DNA of 64,000 nucleotides from Bradyrhizobium ottawaense. GTDB lineage: Bacteria; Pseudomonadota; Alphaproteobacteria; Rhizobiales; Xanthobacteraceae. The stretch is from contig NZ_LT629693.1 in assembly GCF_900099825.1 (NCBI RefSeq), positions 2,852,001 to 2,916,000 on the forward strand, given 5' to 3'. Below the pieces are notes generated by a model. It saw nothing but the letters and a program-made list of their open reading frames with translations. It was not told where the DNA came from and did no database searches. Positions 9,146 to 16,697 of this stretch are shown here, piece after piece; within the stretch, counting starts at the first letter, position 1; every line of letters begins with the position of its first letter. A program made the translations under genes and the position numbers.

Positions 9146-10170
9146 GTGGTGATACAGCTTTCAAAGCCGTCGCGGATCATCTGCTCCGGCAATTCGCGAC
9201 CGATAAAGACGACGCGGCTTTCGCGGGCCTCGCCGTCCTTCCATTTGCGCTGATGATCGCCTTCCAGCATCATGTGCACGCCCTGGAACACGTAGCGGTC
9301 GTCATCGTCGCTGAAGGCGAGGATGCCCTTCGAACGCAAAATCTTCTGGCCTTCGCTGGCGACGAGGTTCTGCAACCACGGCATGAATTTCGTGGCATCG
9401 AGCGGCTTGGCCGAGCGCAGCGACAGCGATTGCATGTCCTCGTCGTGGTAGTGCTTCAGCCCGCCATGGCTATGATCATGGTGGTGATCGTGGCCGTGGT
9501 GATGATCGTCGCCGGCGTCGAGGAATTCCGGCTCGATTTCGAGGATGCGATCCAGATCGAACGCGCCGCGCTCCAGCACATCAGCGATCGCGACCTGGCA
9601 GCGCTCGGTGCGATGCAGTTTGGCGTAGGGGTTGATGGCGCGGATCCGGGCCTCGACCTCGGCCAGTTCGGCCTTGGAGACCAGATCGGTCTTGTTCAGC
9701 ACGATGACGTCGGCGAACGCGATCTGGTTCTTGGCTTCGGGCGCGTCCTTGAGGCGGTCGCTCAGCCATTTGGCGTCGGCCACCGTCACGACCGCATCGA
9801 GCCGGGCGTTCTTCTGCACGTCCTCGTCGACGAAGAAGGTCTGCGCCACCGGCGCCGGATCGGCCAGGCCCGTGGTCTCGACGATGATGGCGTCGAACTT
9901 GCCCTTGCGCTTCATCAGGCCGTCGAGGATGCGGACGAGGTCGCCGCGCACCGTGCAGCAGACGCAGCCGTTGTTCATCTCGAACACTTCTTCGTCGGCG
10001 CCGATGATCAGGTCGTTGTCGATGCCGATCTCGCCGAATTCGTTGACGATGACGGCGTATTTCTTGCCGTGGTTTTCCGACAGGATCCGGTTCAGCAGCG
10101 TGGTCTTGCCGGCGCCGAGATAGCCCGTCAGCACGGTCACTGGAATTTTTTGGGACGTCAAATCTGGCAT
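9142..10170 (-). CDS. COG0523 (CobW/ZNG1-type) metal-chaperone GTPase
   Basis: A 342-residue G3E-family GTPase. Walker A is GYLGAGKTT (16-24), the metal motif is GCVCC (68-72), the guanine motif is NKTD (159-162), and a His-rich segment of alternating HHHGHDHH type spans about 221-243, before the CobW C-terminal domain. COG0523 proteins deliver metal, often zinc under zinc limitation, to client enzymes using GTP. It lies 51 bases after znuA and overlaps the WD40 gene, inside an operon headed by a Zur-type operator, so zinc is the likely metal. A cobalamin role (true CobW) is unlikely because no cobalamin genes are near. Confidence 0.9.
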   Translation of the reverse strand: MPDLTSQKIPVTVLTGYLGAGKTTLLNRILSENHGKKYAVIVNEFGEIGIDNDLIIGADEEVFEMNNGCVCCTVRGDLVRILDGLMKRKGKFDAIIVETTGLADPAPVAQTFFVDEDVQKNARLDAVVTVADAKWLSDRLKDAPEAKNQIAFADVIVLNKTDLVSKAELAEVEARIRAINPYAKLHRTERCQVAIADVLERGAFDLDRILEIEPEFLDAGDDHHHGHDHHHDHSHGGLKHYHDEDMQSLSLRSAKPLDATKFMPWLQNLVASEGQKILRSKGILAFSDDDDRYVFQGVHMMLEGDHQRKWKDGEARESRVVFIGRELPEQMIRDGFESCITT

Positions 10171-10221
10171 AACAACTCCGAGGGAATCTCGCGCATCTAC
10201 TCGGGCAGGGAGGCCCCTGCT

Positions 10222-11094
10222 CTATTGGCTGAGCGCGCTGGTCAGGGCCTTTATATTGTGCCTGACCATGTCAATGTAAGTGGGAGAATCGCCCTTTTCG
10301 CCGGTCAGACTGTCCGAATAGAGGGTGCCGCCGACCCTGGCGCCGGTCTCGGCCGCGATTTGGCGGATCAGCCTGGGGTCGCTGATATTTTCCAGGAAAA
10401 CGGCCGGTATTTTCGATGCCCTGATCTGGGTGATAATCCCGGCAATATCGCGGGCGCTGGCCTCGGATTCGGTCGAGACGCCCAGGGGTGCCACGAACTC
10501 AACGCCATAGGCGGCGGCGAAATAGCCGAAGGCGCGGTGGGTCGAGATCACCTTGCGGCGGTTTTCCGGAATTTGCGCCACCGCCTGCCGCACCTCGCCG
10601 TCGAGCGCGTCGAGTTTTGCCAGATAGCCGTCCGCATTGGACTTGAAAACCTCGGCATCGGCGGGATCGGCCGCAACCAGCGCATCGCGGATATTGGCGA
10701 CATAGATTTTTGCGTTGAGCGGCGATTGCCAGGCGTGCGGGTCGGCGTCCGAGCCGAGCTTGAGCGGCGCGATGCCTGCGGTCGCGGTGATGATCGTTGC
10801 CTTGTTGCCCGCGGACTGCGCCAGCCGCGGCAGCCAGCCTTCGAGACCAAGGCCGTTGACGAACACCAGTCTGGCGTCGGCGACCTTCTTGGCATCCGCC
10901 GGTGTCGGCACATAGACATGCGCATCGCCGTCGGGGCCGACCAGTGTCGTGACATTGACGCGCTCGCCGCCGACATTGCGGACGAGATCGCCGAGGATCG
11001 AGAAGCTGGCGACGACGTTGAGCCGGTCGGCGGCCCGCGCGGGAGCTGTGACCGCCATCAGGGCGAGAGCGATGAACCAGATGGAGCGTCGCAT
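10222..11094 (-). CDS. znuA: Zinc (or manganese) ABC transporter periplasmic binding protein
   Basis: A 290-residue cluster A-I metal-binding protein with signal peptide MRRSIWFIALALMAVTAPARA. Likely metal ligands are His59 (DAHVY), His120 (DPHAW), His186 (STHRAFGYF) and Asp261 (LYSDSL). It lacks the long His-rich loop of enterobacterial ZnuA, which leaves manganese or iron possible from sequence alone; the His-rich partner proteins and the Zur-type box favour zinc. The frame is open further upstream but overlaps znuB. The ATG at 11094 gives a proper signal peptide five bases after the znuB stop. Confidence 0.85.
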   Translation of the reverse strand: MRRSIWFIALALMAVTAPARAADRLNVVASFSILGDLVRNVGGERVNVTTLVGPDGDAHVYVPTPADAKKVADARLVFVNGLGLEGWLPRLAQSAGNKATIITATAGIAPLKLGSDADPHAWQSPLNAKIYVANIRDALVAADPADAEVFKSNADGYLAKLDALDGEVRQAVAQIPENRRKVISTHRAFGYFAAAYGVEFVAPLGVSTESEASARDIAGIITQIRASKIPAVFLENISDPRLIRQIAAETGARVGGTLYSDSLTGEKGDSPTYIDMVRHNIKALTSALSQ

Positions 11095-11099
11095 CGCCG

Positions 11100-11969
11100 T
11101 CACGCCTCGAGATGGCGGCCGGGAAACAACTGCCGGACCAGGCCGCTGACATTGCCGAACAGCACCGAAAACACATAGATCGCCGCCGCCACCAGAATGA
11201 TCGCGGGGCCTGAAGGAATTTTGGTCTGGAACGACAGCACCAGCCCGGCATAACCGGAGACCATGGCGCTCGCGACCGCGATGCAGATCATGCCTGACAT
11301 GTCGCGCGACCAGAACCGCGCGATGCCCGCGGGCAGGATCATCAGGCCGACGCCGAGCAGCGTGCCGAGCGCATGGAAACCGTTGACGAGGTTGATCACG
11401 ACCAACGCCAGGAACGCCAGATGCGCGGGTGCGCCGGCGCGGCTGACGGTGCGCAGGAACACCGGATCGACGCATTCGATCACCAGCGGGCGATAGATCA
11501 CCGCCAGCAGCAGCAGTGTGATGGTGGCATTGAAAGCGATCACCAGCAGCGTCTGGTTATCCATCGCCAGGATGTTGCCGAACAGCACGTGCAGCAGATC
11601 GATGTTGGTGCCCTTGATGGACACGATAGTGACGCCGAGCGCCAGCGACACCAGATAGAACGCCGCCAGCGAGGCGTCTTCCTTGATCTCGGTGTTGCGC
11701 GCGACCAGGCCGGCGAGGATCGCGACCGCAAACCCCGCGATCAGCCCGCCCGTCGTCATCGCGAACAGGTTGAGCCCCGAAATCAAAAAACCGATCGCCG
11801 CCCCCGGCAGGATCGCATGCGCCATCGCGTCGCCGACCAGGCTCATCCGCCGCAGCATCAGGAACACGCCGATCGGCGCGCCGCCGAGCGACAATGCGAT
11901 CACGGCGGCCAGCGCGCGGCGCATGAATTCGAATTCGGTAAAGGGCGCGATCAGCGCATCGAAGATCAT
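11100..11969 (-). CDS. znuB: Zinc ABC transporter permease
   Basis: A 289-residue ABC-3 family permease with about eight membrane segments. LMLRRMSLVGDAMAHAILPGAAIGFL (about 37-62) is the family signature, and LVVINLVNGFHALGTLLGVGLMILPA is the conserved later segment. It starts four bases after the znuC stop and ends five bases before znuA, so it sits inside one transcript. It forms the membrane channel for metal handed over by ZnuA and is driven by ZnuC. Confidence 0.9.
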   Translation of the reverse strand: MIFDALIAPFTEFEFMRRALAAVIALSLGGAPIGVFLMLRRMSLVGDAMAHAILPGAAIGFLISGLNLFAMTTGGLIAGFAVAILAGLVARNTEIKEDASLAAFYLVSLALGVTIVSIKGTNIDLLHVLFGNILAMDNQTLLVIAFNATITLLLLAVIYRPLVIECVDPVFLRTVSRAGAPAHLAFLALVVINLVNGFHALGTLLGVGLMILPAGIARFWSRDMSGMICIAVASAMVSGYAGLVLSFQTKIPSGPAIILVAAAIYVFSVLFGNVSGLVRQLFPGRHLEA

Positions 11970-11973
11970 GGAA

Positions 11974-12732
<759 letters not shown>

Positions 12733-12734
12733 GC

Positions 12735-12959
12735 TCACCTCATCGCCAGCAGCACGACCGCCCACAGCCCGGCGCTGACCGCCAGCGCCGCTGCAAGCCG
12801 CGACAGCACCGTCATCCGCAGGATCGACCAGGGGGCCGATTGCGACGGATGCGGCGTCTCCGGGCCATGGCTATGGGCATGGCCGTGGCCGTGGCCGTGG
12901 GTGTGCCCGTGATGGTGTCCGTGGTCATGGGTGTGGTCGTGAGAATGCGTGTGGGCCAT
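12735..12959 (-). CDS. Small His-rich single-pass membrane protein heading the zinc operon
   Basis: A 74-residue protein. Residues 1-31 are a cytoplasmic or periplasmic metal-binding tail with about 15 histidines, mostly in alternating HxH form (HTHSHDHTHDHG onward); one membrane segment follows at about 52-72 and the chain ends LLAMR. It is the first gene of the znu operon, two bases before znuC. The likely role is to buffer or pass zinc at the membrane to the ZnuBC importer; no characterised homologue is recognised. Topology is uncertain. The ATG lies only seven bases after the Zur-type box and has just a weak AAG as ribosome site, so the message may be nearly leaderless. Confidence 0.75.
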   Translation of the reverse strand: MAHTHSHDHTHDHGHHHGHTHGHGHGHAHSHGPETPHPSQSAPWSILRMTVLSRLAAALAVSAGLWAVVLLAMR

Positions 12960-12966
12960 CTTAAGG

Positions 12967-12983
12967 ATGTTATATTATAACAT
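12967..12983 (-). promoter_or_regulatory. Zur-type operator overlapping the -10 element of the zinc operon
   Basis: The 17-base perfect palindrome ATGTTATATTATAACAT is centred on 12975. It matches the known alphaproteobacterial Zur box core (TGTTATAnTATAACA type). Read on the minus strand it contains TGTTATAAT, an extended -10 element, so bound Zur would block RNA polymerase directly. Transcription would begin about five bases before the ATG of the His-rich gene. Zur identity rests on motif resemblance plus the downstream genes. Confidence 0.85.
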
Positions 12984-13009
12984 AACTCAAGTCTACCGAC
13001 GCCGGCGCC

Positions 13010-13510
13010 TTACGGCTTCCCGAGCGCCATCGCCACCGCGGCGGCCAGGAACGGAAACGGCAGCGACACCGCGGCGCGGAACCAGACGAACTTCGCCGGC
13101 ATGAACGGGATTTCCCACAGGATCAGCCGCTGGAAGGCGAACAGCGCCCAGGCGACGACATAGGCGATGACCTGGGGCGGACCGCCGCCGACCTTCAGGG
13201 CCACCGCGCCGATCGAAAAGCCGACCACCGGGCCGCCCGGGGTCGCGGCGCCCGCGATCACGGCGGTCAATATGCCGAGCCAGCCGCTATCCGGCCCGAG
13301 CCAGCCGGTGATGACCTCCTGGGGAATGACCGCGGCGATGTAGCCCGAACCGATCACACCGAGGCCGATCCGGGGCACGATGTTGATGAAATCCATTGTG
13401 CCTTCGCGCGCGGCCGACACCAGCACGGCGCGCCCGCGCCGCCAGACCAAGAAGGCAAGTGCGGCGACCGAGCCCCACAGCGTGAGATCGATGATCAGCG
13501 CCGCGGTCAT
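13010..13510 (-). CDS. Half-size permease, second of a homologous pair (COG0701-like)
   Basis: A 166-residue membrane protein with about four hydrophobic segments. The stretch LGPDSGWLGILTAVIAGAATPGG aligns with LGPNSGLKGLLIGTAFGAILPGG in the gene upstream, and both continue into a W-x-L-F/I-Y/F...WE-P segment, so the two are paralogous halves. Full COG0701 permeases carry two such repeats in one chain; here each is its own gene, probably forming a heterodimer. The start at 13510 overlaps the upstream stop by four bases. The substrate is unknown (some relatives move arsenic compounds). It ends 50 bases before the zinc operon. Confidence 0.75.
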   Translation of the reverse strand: MTAALIIDLTLWGSVAALAFLVWRRGRAVLVSAAREGTMDFINIVPRIGLGVIGSGYIAAVIPQEVITGWLGPDSGWLGILTAVIAGAATPGGPVVGFSIGAVALKVGGGPPQVIAYVVAWALFAFQRLILWEIPFMPAKFVWFRAAVSLPFPFLAAAVAMALGKP

Positions 13511-14115
13511 GACGGCGGCTCCGCGCCTTTCGGATACATCCGTACAAAGACAAAACGTCCGAGCGCGCCGGCCAGCACCGGGATCGGCAGCGAGATCACG
13601 ATCCGCCACAGCGTGAAGTCGACGCCGAGGATCGGCAGCTCCCAGGCCACTGCCCGGCCGTAGCCGATCAGCGTCCAGCTCACCACCATCGCAATGGTCG
13701 CGCCGAAATCGGCGCCGACCGTGAGCAGAGCGGCCGCCACCGGATAGGCGGTAAAGGGACCACCGGGCAAGATAGCGCCGAACGCGGTTCCGATCAGCAA
13801 TCCCTTCAGGCCGGAATTCGGCCCGAGCGCGCGCGATACTTTCTCATGCGGCAAGACCTCGGCGATGAACGCGCCGAGCAGGCAGCCGGCCAATACGCGC
13901 GGCAGGATGCCGCCGAACAGCGCCAGATCATGGGTGAGAATTTCAAGCACGCCGTCGATGCCGTCGCGCCGCCAGACCAGCGTGGCCGAGACCGCGACCA
14001 GTACGCCGATCATGATCATCGACCAGCCGACCGGCTTGCGGGCGCGCCGGGGCGGCTGCTCGGCGTCTGCGGCTTCATCGGCCGGCGCCGGGTCTTTTAC
14101 GGGAGAGTCTGACAA
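13507..14115 (-). CDS. Half-size permease, first of a homologous pair (COG0701-like)
   Basis: A 202-residue protein with a charged, acidic N-terminus (about 1-28, Pro/Ala/Glu-rich, then RRARK) and four to five membrane segments. VLPHEKVSRALGPNSGLKG followed by GAILPGGPFTAYPVAAALL is the COG0701-type pore repeat, with Gly and Pro residues that break helices in the membrane. It overlaps the second half-permease gene by four bases, so equal amounts of both are expected. The substrate is unknown. Confidence 0.75.
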   Translation of the reverse strand: MSDSPVKDPAPADEAADAEQPPRRARKPVGWSMIMIGVLVAVSATLVWRRDGIDGVLEILTHDLALFGGILPRVLAGCLLGAFIAEVLPHEKVSRALGPNSGLKGLLIGTAFGAILPGGPFTAYPVAAALLTVGADFGATIAMVVSWTLIGYGRAVAWELPILGVDFTLWRIVISLPIPVLAGALGRFVFVRMYPKGAEPPS

Positions 14116-14252
14116 GGCAATGAGTCGGGCGGGTGATGAGAATTCACCCTGCTTAGTCCCGGCACCCTACCGAAGCAAACGGAAGCTGGGCTCCACCCAT
14201 GCGCCGCTCAGGCATGGCCATGCGACGGCGTCACGGAGGCTTAACCAGCCGT

Positions 14253-14615
14253 TCAGGTGAGCGAGCGCACCAGCGCGAGGCCGCCGAACAGGCCCGCGAT
14301 CGACAGCACGACCGATCCCAGCACGTAGAGTGCCGCAAGCCCGATTTCGCCGCGCTCGTAGAGCACCGCGGTGTCGAGCGAGAAGGCGGAAAACGTGGTG
14401 TAGCCGTCGAGAATGCCGGTCATCAGGAACCACCGCCACGGCTGCGAGGCCTCGCCCTTGAAGGCCAGATAGCCCGCGATCAGTCCCATCACGGTCGAGC
14501 CCGTGATGTTGATGATGAAGGTGCCCCACGGAAATCCGGTGCCGAGGCAGCGCGCGCAGGTGAGATTGATCAGATGCCTCAGCGTCGCGCCAAGACCGCC
14601 ACCGAAAAGGACCAA
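14253..14615 (-). CDS. crcB: Fluoride ion channel CrcB/Fluc
   Basis: A 120-residue (or slightly longer) four-helix Fluc channel. GGGLGATLRHL, GTFIINITGSTVMG (the conserved Asn), and GYTTFSAFSLD (Phe box and sodium site region) are diagnostic. Fluc dimers export fluoride passively. The start is uncertain: the only in-frame start after the upstream stop is TTG at 14615, giving MVLFGGG, with AAGAG five to ten bases before it; families usually begin a few residues earlier. No crcB-type fluoride riboswitch is recognisable upstream. Confidence 0.88.
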   Translation of the reverse strand: MVLFGGGLGATLRHLINLTCARCLGTGFPWGTFIINITGSTVMGLIAGYLAFKGEASQPWRWFLMTGILDGYTTFSAFSLDTAVLYERGEIGLAALYVLGSVVLSIAGLFGGLALVRSLT

Positions 14616-14721
14616 AAGATAGCTCTTCGCAGCATTCCCAGGTCAGCGAATGTCGTCCGGCATTCAGCTTGTGCCGCAAGCGCGCGGTCGCGGCAAGACC
14701 GTGAAAGCGCGTAGCAAACGA

Positions 14722-14749
14722 AAGGGCGGCAGTTTGCACTGCCGCCCTT
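14722..14749 (-). terminator. Hairpin terminator after sodB
   Basis: Twelve-base perfect stem AAGGGCGGCAGT / ACTGCCGCCCTT with a four-base loop, 38 bases downstream of the sodB stop. On the minus strand it is followed by TCGTTTGC, a weak U-tract. Confidence 0.65.
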
Positions 14750-14786
14750 GGGAATCTTATCGCGCGTCATTCCGCGGCGATGCGTA

Positions 14787-15383
14787 TCACACCTTGCCGA
14801 ACAGTTCGTCGACATAGTCCCAGTTCACGAGTTGATCGACGAACGCCTTCAAGTAGTCGGGACGGCGGTTGCGGTAGTCGATGTAGTAGGAGTGCTCCCA
14901 GACGTCGCAGCCGAGGATCGGCGTGGCGCCATGGACCAGCGGGTTCTCGCCATTCGCGGTCTTGGAGATTTCGAGCTTGCCGTTCTTGACCTGCAGCCAG
15001 CACCAGCCGGAGCCGAACTGGCCGACGCCGGCAGCGGCGAAATCGGTCTTGAACTTTTCGAATCCGCCGAGGTCCTCGTTGATCTTCTTTTCCAGACGGC
15101 CGGGCAGCTTGCTGCCGCCGCCATGCGGCTTCATCCAGTGCCAGAAATGCAGATGGTTGTAGTTCTGGCCGGCATTGTTGAACACCGCCGCGTTCTTGCC
15201 GAACGAACTCTTGACGATCTCCTCGAGGGATTTGCCTTCGTATTCGGTCCCCTTGATCGCGTTGTTCAGGTTGGTCACGTAAGCCTGGTGATGCTTGTCG
15301 TGATGGAATTCCAGCGTTTCCTTGGACATATAGGGCGCAAGGGCGTCATGGGCATAGGGCAGATTGGGCAGCGTGAAGGTCAT
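14787..15383 (-). CDS. sodB: Superoxide dismutase, Fe/Mn family (SodB type)
   Basis: A 198-residue Fe/Mn superoxide dismutase that converts superoxide to oxygen and peroxide in the cytoplasm. Metal ligands by family alignment are His27 (FHHDKHH), His77 (NYNHLHFWH), Asp160 and His164 (DVWEHSYYIDY). Gln73 in NNAGQNYNH is where iron-type enzymes carry the active-site Gln, so iron is favoured, though rhizobial enzymes can be cambialistic. The length is normal and there is no signal peptide. It is monocistronic, with a hairpin terminator. Confidence 0.95.
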   Translation of the reverse strand: MTFTLPNLPYAHDALAPYMSKETLEFHHDKHHQAYVTNLNNAIKGTEYEGKSLEEIVKSSFGKNAAVFNNAGQNYNHLHFWHWMKPHGGGSKLPGRLEKKINEDLGGFEKFKTDFAAAGVGQFGSGWCWLQVKNGKLEISKTANGENPLVHGATPILGCDVWEHSYYIDYRNRRPDYLKAFVDQLVNWDYVDELFGKV

Positions 15384-15578
15384 GGGGTGATGTCCGAACT
15401 GATGGGAGACGTGATCTAACGGGAACCCTTATAGAAGGTTCCATCGATCTTAAACACAAGCAATTTGGGAAAACCAAGCGCCGCCAGCGACATATCGCGC
15501 GGCCTGTATTGTCAAAGTCCGCGGCATCGAATTAAATCCAAAATTCTATTGGAATTGAATTATTTATGGAATTTGCCC

Positions 15579-16085
15579 GTGAGAGCCAGCACGATCTGTG
15601 CAAGTGCAGCGGTCTTGGTCGCTATCCTTGCAATCCCGGTTTCCGTTGAAGCCGCCGGCGCCACCATCCGCGGTCGCTTCAGCTATGACGGCATCGCCAA
15701 CTGCCAGCAGCCGGCGATCAGGAATTTTGCGATCCACGCCGAAGGTACCGCCGTACTTTCCACCGATCGGAAAGCGAGCCTCGACATGACCACCAACACC
15801 GGCGGACGTTCGCGCCTGACGGCCACGCTGGGCGGCAAGCCTACCGAAGCGCCGGGCGGCTCAACCAGTCTTAATGTCATCGGCAGTCACACCCTGCGGG
15901 CGGTGCGGGATTATCCGAACAATGTTGCGATCGTGACGATGACCATTCGCGGATCGTCTTGCACCATGACCCTCGATAACCGGCTCAAGCCGGGCAAGAA
16001 GGTCTACACCTTCGTGAGCGGCTCAGGCAGCGTGTCATATTGCGCGCGCCCACAGATTACCCGAACCGAATGCGTCAGTTTCTGA
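15579..16085 (+). CDS. Secreted protein of unknown function, tandem paralogue 1
   Basis: About 168 residues with signal peptide ASTICASAAVLVAILAIPVSVEA and a mature beta-rich protein. The GTG at 15579 gives the best signal peptide; TTG codons just upstream are alternatives. It is clearly homologous to the next gene: FSYDGIANCQQP.I.NF.IH.EGT.VLSTDR.ASLDM, LRAVRDYPNN and LKPGKK.YTF...S.C.RPQITRT.C align. Four cysteines are conserved in both, suggesting two disulfides. No family is recognised. The upstream DNA (15520-15575) is AT-rich and probably holds a promoter. Confidence 0.7.
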   Translation: MRASTICASAAVLVAILAIPVSVEAAGATIRGRFSYDGIANCQQPAIRNFAIHAEGTAVLSTDRKASLDMTTNTGGRSRLTATLGGKPTEAPGGSTSLNVIGSHTLRAVRDYPNNVAIVTMTIRGSSCTMTLDNRLKPGKKVYTFVSGSGSVSYCARPQITRTECVSF

Positions 16086-16151
16086 CGCCTCGGCAACCGA
16101 TGTCGTAGATCTCCAATATTGTTGAACCCTGATACTTTAAGGATGATAGAC

Positions 16152-16658
16152 ATGAAAACCGGAACGGCCTTTGCGATCGCCACGGTTGCCGCCTTGATAT
16201 TGCCGATGCTGCCCGCTTCCAGTGAAGCCGCGGGTCAATTGCGGGTCAAATTCAGCTTCGATGGCCTCGCGACCTGCCAGAATCCGCCGATCAGCAATTT
16301 TCCCATCCATGGCGAAGGCACCGGGGTGCTGTCGACCGATCGTACCGCGTCGCTGGACATGAACAGCACCGTCGAGGGAAGGGTGGAGTATCGCGCAAAA
16401 CTCGGCGGCGCACCGATGGAAGCGCCCGCCGGCTCGGCGTCGCTCCGCGTGGTGGGACGCCAGTCGTTGCGCGCGGTCCGGGACTATCCGAACAATCAGA
16501 TCATCATCACCATGAACGTTCGCGCCGGCGGCGCTTGTTCGATGACGATCGACCAGCGGCTGAAGCCCGGCAAGCGGGAATACACGTTTTATAACGGCTC
16601 CGGCGTTTCGATCTGCTCGCGTCCGCAAATCACGCGGACCTCTTGCGAGAGCTACTGA
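16152..16658 (+). CDS. Secreted protein of unknown function, tandem paralogue 2
   Basis: A 168-residue secreted protein paralogous to the preceding gene and 66 bases after it. The signal peptide is MKTGTAFAIATVAALILPMLPASSEA. The start at 16152 has AAGGATG upstream; an ATG 11 codons earlier lacks a ribosome site. Conserved features are FSFDGLATCQNPPISNF, GTGVLSTDRTASLDMN, LRAVRDYPNN and ICSRPQITRTSC, with the same four-cysteine pattern. The function is unknown; the pair probably arose by tandem duplication and has diverged to roughly half identity. Confidence 0.75.
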   Translation: MKTGTAFAIATVAALILPMLPASSEAAGQLRVKFSFDGLATCQNPPISNFPIHGEGTGVLSTDRTASLDMNSTVEGRVEYRAKLGGAPMEAPAGSASLRVVGRQSLRAVRDYPNNQIIITMNVRAGGACSMTIDQRLKPGKREYTFYNGSGVSICSRPQITRTSCESY

Positions 16659-16697
16659 TCGAACTGCCGCCGAAAACGCCGGCGCAAGCGCCAGCCG

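Noticed and set aside
9253..11178. 641-codon plus-strand open frame across the COG0523 and znuA genes
   Set aside because: It covers two unrelated well-identified minus-strand genes and has shadow-frame composition.
14616..14780. crcB-type fluoride riboswitch before the fluoride channel gene
   Set aside because: I looked on the minus strand for the conserved GGNGAUGG...pseudoknot pattern and did not see it.
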